This document shows, in pieces, positions 9,901 through 21,652 of a stretch of DNA of 64,000 bases. The notes under the pieces were generated by a model. The model searched no databases. It was given only the letters and a program-made list of their open reading frames with translations, and had not been told where the DNA came from. Each line of letters opens with the position of its first letter. Within the stretch, counting starts at the first letter, position 1. Source of the stretch: Siderastrea siderea. Lineage: Eukaryota > Cnidaria > Anthozoa > Scleractinia > Rhizangiidae. Where the stretch lies: contig OZ034979.1 in assembly GCA_964030785.1 (NCBI GenBank), positions 14,182,583-14,246,582 of the forward strand, given 5' to 3'. A program made the position numbers and the translations under genes.

Positions 9901-12900
9901 GACCCATAATGGATTAAATGCATTTTCCTTGAAATAACGCTAAAATATGAAGGATGTATTACGGGGATTGAAATCTTATTAAAGCAGATAAACTAATATG
10001 TTCACACTAACTTTTGGAAACTTGAGTTTTCTAGTGACTCAACCTAGAAAGTGCCTGCTATGTCGATACAGCGCTAACACTTACAGAATGTACTACAGAC
10101 ATCAAAGTCATCATAAAACAGGTAATTTGAGCTGTTCCCGACAACTTTTGGAAAATCTAGCGTTTGAGTGACCCATAATAGACAAAGTGCGTTTTGCGTC
10201 TTACCAGTCCACACCTTCAAAACTTACTACATGAATGGAAATCACCATAAAACTAGTTACTTGAGCAGTTCAGGGTAATTTTCAGAAAACCAAACTTCTC
10301 AGTGATCCATAAAGGGAAAATGCATTTTCCATTCTATGCCGCTAAAACATAAACGATGCACTTCGGAGATCGCAACCTTCGTAAAGCCGATGAATTAAGC
10401 TGTTCACAGTAATGTTTGGAAAATTGAGTTTTCCACTGACTCAATCTAGAAAGTGGGTCTTATGTCGATATAGCGCTAAGACTTACAGAATGTACTACAG
10501 ACATCGAAGTTATCATAAAACAGCCGATTACAGCTGTTCCCGGCAACTTTTGGAAAATCAAGTTTTCCAGTGACCACTAAAGGAGAAAAAGCATTTTCCT
10601 TTGTATGCTGTTCAAAAGGAAAGGATGCACTACGGAAATCGAAATCATCGTAAAACGGGTGAATTGAGCTGTTCACAGTAACTTTGCAAAATCGAGTTTT
10701 TCAGTGACTCAATGGAGAGAGTGTGTTTTATGTTGATACAGCACTAAAACTTACAGAATGTCCTACAAACATCGAAGTCATCATAACACAGGTGATTTTA
10801 GCTGTTCCCGACAACATTTGGAAAATCGAGCTTTCTAGTGACACATAATAGAGAAAGTGCGTTTTCCATCTTACAGGACCAGACCTGGAAAATGTACTAC
10901 ACGGATGGAAATCCGCATAAAACCGGTTACTTTAGCAGTTTAGGGCAACATTCAGAAATCTAGGTTCTCAGTGACCCATAATAGAGTAAATGCATTTTCG
11001 TTTGCATGCCGCTGAAAGGTGAAGGACGGATTGCCGAGATTGAAATCTTCGTAAAGCCGATGAATTAAGCTGTTCACAGATCACTTTTTAAAAAATGAGC
11101 TTTCCAGTGACTTAATCGAGAGAGTGCGATTTATGTGGATAGAGTGCTAAAACTTACTGAATGTAGTACAGACATAGAAGTCATCATAAAACAGGTGATT
11201 CCAGCTGTTCCCGGCAACTTTTTGAAACTCAAGTTTTCCAGTGACCGGTACTGGCGAAAATGCATTTTCCTTGGTATGCCGCTAAAACGTGAAGGATGTA
11301 TTACCGAGATTGAAATCTTCGTAAGGCGGATGAATGAAGCTGTTTACAGTAACTTTTGGAAAATCAAGTTTATCAGTGTCTAGAGAGTGCGTTTTATGTC
11401 GATACAGCCAGAAAACTTACAGAATGTACTACAGACATCGAAGTGATCATAAAATGGGTGATTTCAGCTGTTCCTTGAACCTTTTGGAAAATCGACTGTC
11501 CTAGTGACCCATAATAGACTAAATGCGATTTCCATCTTACTGGACAAAACTTGAAAAATATACTACACCGACGGAAATCACCATAAAACCAGTTACTTGA
11601 GCAGTTTAGGGCAACTTTCAGAAAATCAAGCTTGACAGTGACCCATATTGGCGAAAATGCATTTTCCTTTGTATGCCGCTAAAACGTTAAAGGATACACT
11701 TCGGGGATCGAAATCTTCGTAAAGCGGATGTCGACAAAATGTTGAAACTTAATGTTGGAACTCATCATAAAACAGGTGATTTCAGCTGTTCCCGGCAACT
11801 TTTAAAAAATCGAGTTTTCCAGTGTTCCATAATAAACAAAATGTGTTTTGCGTCTTACCGGACCCAAACCTCCAAAATGTACTACACGGATGGAAATCAT
11901 CATGAGACCGGTTACTTGAGCAGTTTACGGGAACTTTCAGGAAATCAAGTTTCCCAGTGAGCCATGATGGAGAAACCGCGCTTTCGTTTCTATGCCGCTA
12001 AACCTTGAAGGATGCACTTCGGAAATCGAAATCATCGTAAAACGGGTGAATTGAGTTGTTTACAGTAACTTTTGGAAAATCGAGTTTTCCAGTGACCCAT
12101 AATAGACAAAATACGTTTTAATTCTCACCGAACCAAAGTTGCGAAATGTACTACACGGATGCAAATCACCAAGACCGGTTACTTGAGCAGTTTACGGGGA
12201 CATTCAGGAAATCGAGTTTCCTAGTCCCCCATGATGGAGAAAATGGGCTTTCGTTTCCATACAGGTGATTTCAGCTGTTCCCGGCAACTTTTAAAAAAAT
12301 CGAGTTTTCCAGTGTTCCATAATGAACAAAATGTGTTTTGCGTCTTACCGGACCCAAACTTCCAAAATGTATACGTACTACACGGATGGAAATCATTATG
12401 AGACCGGTTACTTGAGCAGTTTATGGGAACTTTCAGGAAATCAAGTTTCCCAGTGAGCCATGATGGAGAAAACGCGCTTTCGTTTCTATGCCGCTAAACC
12501 TTGAAGGATGCACTACGGAAATCGAAATCATCGTAAAACGGGTGAATTGAGCTGTTCACAGTAACTTTGAAAAATCGAGGTTTTTAGTAACTCAATCGAG
12601 AGAGTGTGTTTTATGTCGATACAGTGCTTAAATTTACAGAATGCACTACAGACACCGAAGTCATCCTACAACAGGTGATTTCAGCTGTTCCTGACAATTT
12701 TTGGAAAATCAAGTTTTCTAGTGACCCATAAGGGATAAAATGCATTTTCCTTGAAATAACGCTAAAATATGAAGGATGTATTACGGGGATTGAAATCTTA
12801 TTAAAGCAGATAAACTAATATGTTCACACTAACTTTTGGAAACTTGAGTTTTCTAGTGACTCAACCTAGAAAGTGCCTGTTATGTCGATACAACGCTAAC

Positions 12901-15900
12901 ACTTACAGAATGTACTAAAGACATCAAATTCATCATAAAACAGGTGATTTGAACTGTTCCCGACAACTTTTGGAAAAACTAGCGTTTGAGTGACCCATAA
13001 TAGACAAAGTGCCTTTTGCGTCTTACCAGTCCACACCTTCAAAACTTACTACACGAATGGAAATCACCATAAAACTAGTCACTTGAGCAGTTCAGGGTAA
13101 TTTTCAGAAAATCAAACTTCTCAGTGATCCATAAAGGGAAAATGCATTTTCCATTCTATGCCGCTAAAACATAAAAGATGCACTTCGCAGATCGCAACCT
13201 TCGTAAAGCGGATGAATTAAGCTGTTCACAGTAACGTTTGGAAAATTGAGTTTTCCACTGACTCAATCTAGAAAGTGGGTCTTATGTCGATACAGCGCTA
13301 AGACTTACAGAATGTACTACAGATATCGAAGTTATCATAAAACAGCCGATTACAGCTGTTCCCGGCAACTTTTGGAAAATCAAGTTTTCCAGTGACCACT
13401 AAAGGAGAAAAAGCATTTTCCTTTGTATGCCGTTCAAAAGGAAAGGATGCACTACGGAAATCGAAATCATCGTAAAACGGGTGAATTGAGCTGTTCACAG
13501 TAACTTTGCAAAATCGAGTTTTTCAGTGTCTCAATCGAGAGAGTGTTTTATGTTGATACAGCACTAAAACTTACAGAATGTCCTACAAACATCGAAGTCA
13601 TCATAACACAGGTGATTTTAGCTGTTCCCGACAACATTTGGAAAATCGAGCGTTCTAGTGACCCATAATAGAGAAAGTGCGTTTTCCATCTTACAGGATC
13701 AGACCTGGAAAATGTACTACACGAATGGAAATCCGCATAATACCGGTTACTTTAGCAGTTTAGGGCAACATTCAGAAATTAAGGTTCTCAGTGTCTCAAT
13801 CTAGAGAATGCGTTTTATGTGGATACAGTGCTAAGACTTACTCAATGTAGTACAGACATAGAAGTCATCATAAAACAAGTGATTCCAGCTGTACCCGGCA
13901 ACGTTTTGAAATTCAAGTTTTCCAGTGACCGGTACTGGATTTTTCTTGGTATGCCGCTAAAACGTGAAGGATGCATTACGGAGATTGAAATCTTCGTTAG
14001 GCGGATGAATTAAGCTGTTCACAGTTACTTTTAGGAAAATGAATTTTCTAGTGACTCAATCTTTAAAGTGCGTTTGATGTCGATACAGTGATAAATCTTA
14101 CAGAATATACTACAGACATCAAAGTGATCATAAATCAGGTGAGTTCAGGTGTTCCCGGCAACGTTTGGATAATCGAGTGTCCAAGTTACTCATGATAGAC
14201 AAAAGGTGTTTTGCTTCTTGCCGCACCAAACTTAGAGAATGTAGTACACGGATGGATTGAGATGTTAGTTACTCAATCTAGAAAGTGCGTTTTATGTCGA
14301 AAAAGTGCTGAAACTTACAGAATGTACTACAGACATCGAAGTCATCACAAAACAGGTGATTTCAGCTGTTTTGTGATGAGAGAGTTTTCCAGTGTTTCAT
14401 AATAAACAAAATGTGTTTTGCGTCTTACCGGACCCAAACTTCCAAAATGTACTACACGGATGGAAATCATCATGAGACCGGTTACTTGAGCAGTTTACGG
14501 GAACTTTCAGGAAATCACGTTTCCCAGTGAGCCATGATGGACAAAACGCGCTTTCGTTTCTATGCCGCTAAACCTTGAAGGATGCACTACAGAAATCGAG
14601 ATCATCGTAAAACGGGTGAATTGAGCTGTTTACAGTAACTTTTGGAAAATCGAGTTTTTCAGTGACTTAATCGAGAGAGTGTGTTTTATGTCGATACAGT
14701 GCTTAAACTTAGAGAATGTACTACAGACACCGAAGTCATCCTAAAACAGGTGATTTCAGCTGTTCCCGACAATTTTTGGAAAATCAATTTTTCCAGTGAC
14801 CGATATTAAAGCAAATTCATTTTCCTTTGTATGCCTCTAAAACGTGAAGGATGCATTAAGGAGATTGAAATCTTATTAAACCGGATGAACTATGCTGTTC
14901 AGAGTAACTTTTTGAAAATTGAGTTTTCTAGTGACTCAATCTAGTAAGTACGTTTTATGTTGATCCAGCGGTAAAACGTACAGAATGTATTACAGAAATC
15001 GAAGTCATCATAACCGATGTGATTTCAGCTGTTCCCGACATTTTTTGGAAAATTGAGCGTTCCAGTGACCCGTAATAGACAAAGTGCGTTTTGCATCTTA
15101 CTGCACAAAACTTACAGAATGTACTACACGAATGGAAATCACCATAAGACCGGTTACTTGAGCAGGTTACGGGAATTTTCAGGAAATCCAGTTTCCCAGG
15201 TGATCCATGATGGAGACAATGGCTTTCGTTTCGATACTGCTAAAACTTGGAGGATGGACTACAGAAGTCGAAATGATCGTAAAACGGGCGATTCGAGCTG
15301 TTCACAGTAACTTTTGGAAAATCGAATTTTTCAATGACTAAGTCTAGAAAGTGCGTTTTAGTTCAATACAGCGCTAAAACTTACACAATGTGCTAAATAC
15401 ATCGAAGTCATCATAAAAAAGGGGAATTGAGCTGTTTCCGACAACTTTTGGAAAATCAAATTTTCCAGTGAACCATAATGGGGCAAATGCATTCTCCTTT
15501 GTATGCCGTTAAAAGGTCAAGGATGCATTACGGGGATTGAAATCTTGTTAAAGCGGATGAACTAAGCTGTTCATAGTAACTTTTGCAAAATTGAGTTTTC
15601 TAGTGACCCAATCTAGAAAGTGCGTTTTATGTTGATACAGCGGTAATACTTACAGAATGTACTACAAACATCGAAGTCATAATTAACAGGTGATTTCAGC
15701 TGTTGCCGGCAAGTTTTGGATAATCCAGTGTTCTCGTGACCCATAATAGAGAAAACGTGTTTTGTGTCTTACCGGACCAAACTTAGAGAATGTACTACAC
15801 GGATGGAAATCACCATAAAACCGGTTACTTGACCAGTTTACGGGAACTTTGAAGAAGTCAAGTTTCCCAGTGACCCATGATGGAGACATTTTCTTTCCTT

Positions 15901-18655
15901 TGTATACTGCTAAAACTTGGAGGATGCACTACGGATATCGAAATCGTCGTAAAACGGGTGAATTGAGCTGTACACAGTAACTTTAAGAAAATCGAGTTTT
16001 TTCAGTGACTCAGTCTAGAGGGTGCGTTTTATGTAGCTACAGCGCTAAATCTTACAGAATGTACTACAGAGATCGAAGTCATCATAAAACAGGTAATTTC
16101 CAGGTAATTTCAGCTGTTCCTTGGGACTTTTGGAAAATCGACTGTTCCAGGGACCCATAATAGACGAAATGCGATTTGCGTCTTACGGGACCAAGCTATC
16201 GAAATGTACTACAAGGATGGAAATCACCATAAAACCGGTTACTTGAGCAGTTAACGACAACTTTCAAAAATCAAGTTTGCCAGTGACCCAGAGTGGGAAA
16301 AATTTATTTTCCTTTGTATCCCGCTAAAACGTAAAGGACGCACTTCGGAGATCGAAGTCTTTGTAAAGGGGATGAATTAAGGTGTTCCCGGCAACTATTG
16401 GAAATTCGGCATTTCCAGTGAGCCATAATAGATAGAATGCGTTTTTTTTTTTTACTGAACCAAACTTGCAAAATGTATTACACAGATGGAAATCACCATA
16501 AGACCAGTTACTTGAGTAGTTTGCGGGAACATTCAGGAAATCTAGTTTCCTAGTGACCCATGATGGACAAAATGGGCTTTCGTTTCCATACCGTTAAAAT
16601 TTGGACGATGTATTACGGAAATCGAATCAGCGTAAAACGGGATACAGCACTAAAACTTACGGAATGTACTACAGATATAGAAGTCATCATAAAACAGGTG
16701 ATTTCAGCTGTTCCCGGCAACTTTTGGAAAATCGAGTTTTCGAGTGACGCATAATAGACAAAATGTGCTTTGCGTCTTACGGTACTAAACTTCCAAAATG
16801 TACTGCACTTATGGAAATCACCATAAGACCGCTTACTTGAGCAGTTGACGGGAACTTTCAGGAAATCAAGTTTCCCAGTGACCCATGATTGAGAAAATCC
16901 GCTTTCGATTCTATGACGCTAAAACTTGGAGGATGGAGTACGTAAATCGAAATCATCGTAAAACGGGTGAATTGAGCTGTTCACAGTAACTTTTGGAAAA
17001 TCGAGTTTTTCATTGACTCAATCGAGAGAGTGTGTTTTATGTCCATACAGTGCTTAAACTTATAGAATATACTACGGACACCGAAGTCATCACAAAACAC
17101 CTGATTTCAGTAGTTCCTGGCAACCTTTGGAAAATCGAGTGTTCCAGTGACCCATAATAGATGAAATGCGTTTTGCGTCTTACCGGACCAAACTTGCAAA
17201 ATGTACTGCACGGATGGAAATCACCATAAAACCGGTTACTTGAGCATCTAGGGCAACTTTTAGAAAATCAAGCTTCCCAGTGACCCCTAATGGTGAAAAT
17301 GCATTTTCCTTTGTGTGCCGCTAAAACATAAAAGATGCATTACGGAGATTGAAATCTTGGTAAAGCGGATGAATTAAGCTGTTCACACTAAGTACAGACA
17401 TCGATGTCATCATAAAACAGGTGATTTTAGCTGTTCGGGACAACTTTTGGAAAATCTAGCGTTCTAGTGACCCATACATAATAGACAAAGTGCGTTTTGC
17501 GTCTTACTACACCAAACTTACAGAATGTTCTACACGGATGGAAATCACCATAAAAGCGGTTACTTGAGTAGGTTACGGGAACTATCAGGAAATCAAGTTT
17601 CCATGATGGAGACATTGGCTTTCGTTTCTATACCGCTAAAACTTGGAGGATGCACTACGTAAATCGAAATCATCGTAAAATGGGAGATTTGAGATGTTCA
17701 CAGTAACTTTTGGAAAATCGAGTTTTCACAGTTTACACTTGGAGGATGCGCTACGGAAATCAAAACCATCGTAATACGGGTGAATTGAGCTGTTCACAGT
17801 AACTTTTGGAAAATCGAGGTTTTTAGTGACTCAATTTAGAAATGCATGTTCCCTCGTATGCCGCTAAAACGTGAAGGATGCATTACAGAGATTGAAATCT
17901 TCGTAAGGGGGATGAATTAACCTGATCACAGTAACTTTTGCAAATTGAGTTTTCCACTGACTCAATGTAGAAGGTGCGTTTTATTTCGATACAACGCTAA
18001 AACCAACTGTTCCCTGCAACTTTTGGAAAATCGAGTTTCCTAGTTTCCCATAATAGACAAAATGCGTTTTACGTCTTACCGAACAAAACTTACAGAAGAA
18101 CTACACGGACGGAAATCACCATAAGAGCGGTTACTTCAGCAGTTTACGGGAACTCTCAGGAAATGAAGTTTCCCAGTGACCCATTATAGAGAAAATGCGC
18201 TTTCGTTTCTATGCTGCTAAAAATTAGAGGATGGACGACGGACATCGAAATCGTCGTAAAACGGGTGAATTGAGCTGTTCACAGTAACATTTAGAAAATC
18301 GAGTTTTTCAGTTACTCAACCTAGAAAGTGCGTTTTATGTCGATACAGCGCTAAAACTTACAGAATGTACTACAGACATCGAAGTCCTCATAAACAGGTG
18401 GTCATCATAGAACAGCTGTTCTCGGCATTTTTTGGAAAATTGACTGTTCCAGTGACCCATACTAGACAAAATGTGTTTTGCGTCTTACCGGATCAAACTT
18501 GCGAAATGTACTACAAGGATGGAAATCACCATAAAACCGGTTAGTTGAGCAGTTTAGGGCAACTTTCAGAAAATCAAGCTTCTCAGTGACTCATAATGGC
18601 AAAACTGCATTTTCCTTTCCATGCCGCTAAAACGTAAATGATGCACTTCGGAGAT
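6956..18655 (+). repeat. 134-bp satellite, forward-oriented main array (copy 1)
   Basis: About 87 head-to-tail monomers of about 134 bp each. All share a core of CTTTTGGAAAATC, GAGTTTTCCAGTGAC and a following AAATGC(G/A)TTTT. Four subtypes recur: A (CTCAATCTAGA, then TCGATACAGCGCTAA), B (CCATAATAGAC, then GCGTCTTACCGGACC), C (CCATGATGGAG, then CTTTCGTTTCTATGCC) and D (CCATAATGG, then GCATTTTCCTTTGTATGCC). They alternate in mixed order (A-D-B-C, A-B-D, and so on). Short ORFs of 60-85 aa on both strands are by-products of the repeat. No gene interrupts the block. Confidence 0.95.
8981..9919 (+). repeat. 939-bp higher-order repeat unit of seven monomers
   Basis: The segment from GCATTTTCCTTGAAATAACG at 8981 to the same phrase at 9920 is one higher-order unit in the monomer order D'-A-B-D-A-C-A. 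D' is a D-type with the distinctive GAAATAACGCTAAAATATG. A second, partial unit follows to about 10558. A more diverged relative starts at 12742, exactly 3,761 bp (four times about 940) after the first. Length fits seven monomers of 134 bp. Confidence 0.9.
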
Positions 18656-18771
18656 TTTAGAACAAATTATTTCAAGAGCAAATTGCAGTCTACTTAGATA
18701 TCAGTTTACTCAGATTTCAGTCAACTCAGATTTCAGAACAAATTGCAGTCTACTCAGTTCAATTACCATTA
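18656..18771. other. Spacer between opposite satellite blocks, with short direct repeats
   Basis: This 116-bp AT-rich spacer is not satellite. It contains CAAATTGCAGTCTACT twice (near 18690 and 18740) and CTCAGATTTCAG twice between them, so it is itself a small imperfect duplication. It sits exactly where the satellite changes orientation. Confidence 0.8.
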
Positions 18772-19945
18772 TAAATCATCTCTTGCATGATAATCCCGAC
18801 GACCGTGCAAGTTTTAGCACTGTACTGACATAAAACGCACTATCTAGATTATGTGTCACTAGAAAACTCGATTTTCCACAAGTTACTGTGAACAGCTCAA
18901 TTCACCTGTTTTACGATGATTTCGATATCTGTAGTGCATCCCCCACGTTTTAGCAGCATACAAGGAAAATGCATTGTGTTCATCATAGGTCACTGGGAAA
19001 CTTGATTTTCTGAAAGTTGCCGTAAACTGCTCAAATCGGTGTTTTCCATCCGTGTAGTACATTCTGCAAGTTTTGTCCGGTAAGACGCAAAACGCTCATG
19101 CTGTGGTTAGTCATAAGACAAGAAGCCATGGACTTGATAATGGTGCCTTCAAAGTTTGTAGTACTTTCTGCAAGTTTCATCGCTGTATCGGGTTAAAAAA
19201 ACACTCAATTTTCCAAAAGTTACTGTGAACAGCTTAATTCATCCGCTTTAAGAAGATTTCAGTCTCCGTAATGCATCCTTTACGTTTTCGCGGCATACAA
19301 AGAAAAATGCATTTTCTCCATCATGGGTCACTGGAAAACTTGATTTTCCAAAAGTTGTCGGGAACAGCTGAAATCACCTGTGTTTTTCATCCTTTCGATG
19401 TCTGTAGTACATTCTTAAGGTTTTATCGCTGTACTGCTATGAAGAGTGACTGGAAAACTCGATTTTCCAAACCTTGCCTGCAAGAGCCTAAATCAAATGT
19501 TTTATGATGATTTTGATATCTTTATTACATTCTGCAAGTCTTAGTCCGGTACGTTGCAACACACATTTTGTCCATGATGAGGCACTGGAAAACTCAATTT
19601 TTGGAAAGTTGCTGTGAACAGCTTAAATCATCTCTTGTATGATGATTTCGACGTCCGTAATACACTGTGCAAGTTTCAGCACTGTACCGACATAAATGCA
19701 CTCTCTTGGTTATGAGTCACAGAAAAACTCGACTGTCAAAAAATTACTGTGTAAAGCTCAGTTCACCCGTTTTACGATGATTTTGATGTCCCTAGTCATC
19801 CTCCAAGTTTTTTGCGCCATACAAACGAAAACGCGTTTTCTCCATTATGGGTCACTTGGAAACTTGATTTTCTGAAAGTTGAAAAAAAAGCTGCTCAATT
19901 TACCTGTTTTATGGTGGTTTCCATCCCTATAGTACAAACATGTCT
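18772..19945 (-). repeat. 134-bp satellite, reverse-oriented right block
   Basis: Roughly nine diverged monomers in reverse sense, with the cores CACTGGAAAAC...GATTTTCC and GTAGTACATTCTGCAAGTTTT. Like the left reverse block they are more diverged than the forward array. A detached piece of the same repeat follows at about 20027-20070, after about 80 bp of unrelated sequence, so the block is probably interrupted by an insertion. Confidence 0.85.
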
Positions 19946-20334
19946 TACCACAGCCTGACGGACCCACTAAGGGATACTTGAGGGGGTGTGAAATCGGAAG
20001 GGTGGACTGATCATTTCAACAACAACAAGATGATTTCGATGTCTGTAGCTTATTCCCTAAGTTTTAGTCCTCTAAGTCTATTTTTTTGGTGCCCTGCAAC
20101 AGGTTTCGGCGAAAAAATCGCGTCCACATGTGTGGGAACGCTGGGTCGCTTTCTCGCTCGGCTTATAGGCTTCTATGAAATCTGGCAGTTGGACTGGAGA
20201 CACGCTGGACGTTTTCGTTCCACTTTGCACCTGTTGCGTCCCTGTTCATCGTAGCGGGTTGAAACAATGTACACACATAGCTTGTCCCAGAGACGTCTGT
20301 AAGACTGCGGATCCCATGGTTATGATCTTTCTCG
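19946..20334. other. Unassigned stretch with satellite fragment
   Basis: A satellite fragment in reverse sense is visible at about 20027-20070 (GATGATTTCGATGTCTGTAG). The remainder, including the GC-richer piece from 20090 to 20300, has no protein or repeat I recognise. Copies 1 and 2 differ here by one T in a T run (7 T versus 8 T). Confidence 0.5.
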
Positions 20335-20485
20335 TAGAGCAGGTTTTGTTTGTGCGAGGGAGGAATTGTTCCAGCCCGTCGTACCCGATCTAATAAAGTG
20401 GTTAAGAACCGTGAGAGACTGGACTTGTGACTATGATTAACCCTTCCCTATCCTAGCAAGTTAGCTTTGTAAGTCACGTGCCCTT
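20335..20485 (+). pseudogene. BEL/Pao pol C-terminus and 3' non-coding end (relic B, part 1)
   Basis: The frame around 20365-20428 reads IVPARRTRSNKVVKNRERLDL then stop, in line with the RTRSGRVV block that ends relic A. The following 57 bases (GATTAACCC... TTAGCTTTGTAAGT...) match the 3' non-coding bases after relic A. This 3' end lies upstream of the protease and integrase pieces of the same family, so relic B is out of normal order. Confidence 0.7.
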
Positions 20486-20690
20486 CTTCAGAACAACCCT
20501 CGCCTACAAGGTTTAGCTCTCGCAGACGCCTACCCTTGTAATTCAGTTCAAGTAGATGTTCTCATCGGTGCAGATTACTACTACTCATTTGTAACTGAGA
20601 TACACAAGAGAGGACCAACTGCTAATTCATTGATTGCCGTAAAATCTCATCTAAAGAGTCTAAGGAGTCCGAATTTTCAGCTGAGGAGAT
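20486..20690 (+). pseudogene. BEL/Pao aspartic-protease-like fragment (relic B, part 2)
   Basis: The frame starting at 20486 reads LQGLALADAYPCNS and then VQVDVLIGADYYYSFV, followed by RGPTANSLIA. This is the VDVLIGADYYW pattern of the retropepsin-related region (DUF1758-type) found in BEL/Pao polyproteins, which cleaves the polyprotein. The fragment then passes directly into a pre-integrase segment (ESEFSAEEMKQAE) after a frame change, so reverse transcriptase and RNase H have been deleted. Confidence 0.75.
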
Positions 20691-21620
20691 GAAACAGGCA
20701 GAGTTAAAGTGCTGTATGTGGATTCAAGAAGAGGTCTATTAAGAAGACTACGAGCAGTTGAAAGCCGGAAGAACAGGAAGAACACCACCCAGCAGTAGGC
20801 GCTTCCTAAAGCTAGACCCTTGTTACGACAAAGAAGACAAGGCGATTAGAGTGGGTGGAAGATTACAGTTCGCCGACCTTCCTGACGAGAACAAGCACCA
20901 AATAATCTTGCCGCATAAACATCCAGCAGTTGCAAAGTTGATACGAGATGTACCACATAGATGCTGCATGCCGGTTTAGAAACTGTACTATCAGTCTTGC
21001 GACAGAATCTTTGGCTAACGAAGGAAGACGTGAGGTCACACGTGTCATCAGGAGATGTGTGCCTTGCCAGAGACAGCGAGTCGGACCTTGCAAACAGAAC
21101 ATGGGATCACTACCCGAGGAAAAAGTGTCAACCTCCTTACCAGTTGTACACATTGGTACTGACTTTGCATGACCCTTATAGGTAAAAGTGTCAAGTGTCA
21201 AGAAAGCATACGAATGTGTGTTCACGCGTGCGTCGTCGCGTATGGGTCACTTGGAGCTTATAAATGGCCAAACGACAGATGTATTTCTGCAAGCCTTCAG
21301 TAGCATGACAAATCGCAGAGGTGTTTGCCATACAGTGTGGTCACACAATGCAAAAACCTTTAGAACCGCAAGTAGGGAAATTTAGAAGTTGTATGACAAG
21401 CCAAAGTCACAGAGCCAGTCGCTGTGGGACGTTTTGAATCAAGATTGAGTCAAGCCAGAGTTAAGTAGATTAAGTAGAGATTCATCAAAGAACACTCGCC
21501 AGAAATAGAATCAGCCGCCACACAAGCCAGTCATGAAGAAGAAGTTAATGTACATGGTGGGGAGAAGTTGCAGTCGAATGTTGTTCCCGCTTAGAGTTTA
21601 CCTGTTCCTGAACCGAGACC
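20691..21620 (+). pseudogene. BEL/Pao integrase relic B (part 3)
   Basis: Order of visible pieces: LKLDPCYDKED and IRVGGRLQFADLP followed by HQIILPHKHPAVAKLI (20790-20950); the zinc-binding region, split over frames (LHAGLE, CVPCQRQ) at 20960-21080; the core start VHIGTDFA at 21160-21172, then stop; and a last frame from 21188 to a stop at 21383 with HLELINGQTTD. The second catalytic Asp is replaced by His (SHNAKTF), unlike relic A which keeps Asp. There is an in-frame stop near 20740 and frameshifts near 20950-21020 and 21175. Copy 1 carries a 9-bp duplication (GGAAGAACA twice) near 20770 that copy 2 lacks. Confidence 0.85.
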
Positions 21621-21652
21621 CAGTGCAACCTCATTTAGGGTTAGAACCCTCT

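Noticed and set aside
6956..18655. CRISPR array
   Set aside because: Repeats are diverged 134-bp head-to-tail monomers without unique spacers, in eukaryotic DNA.
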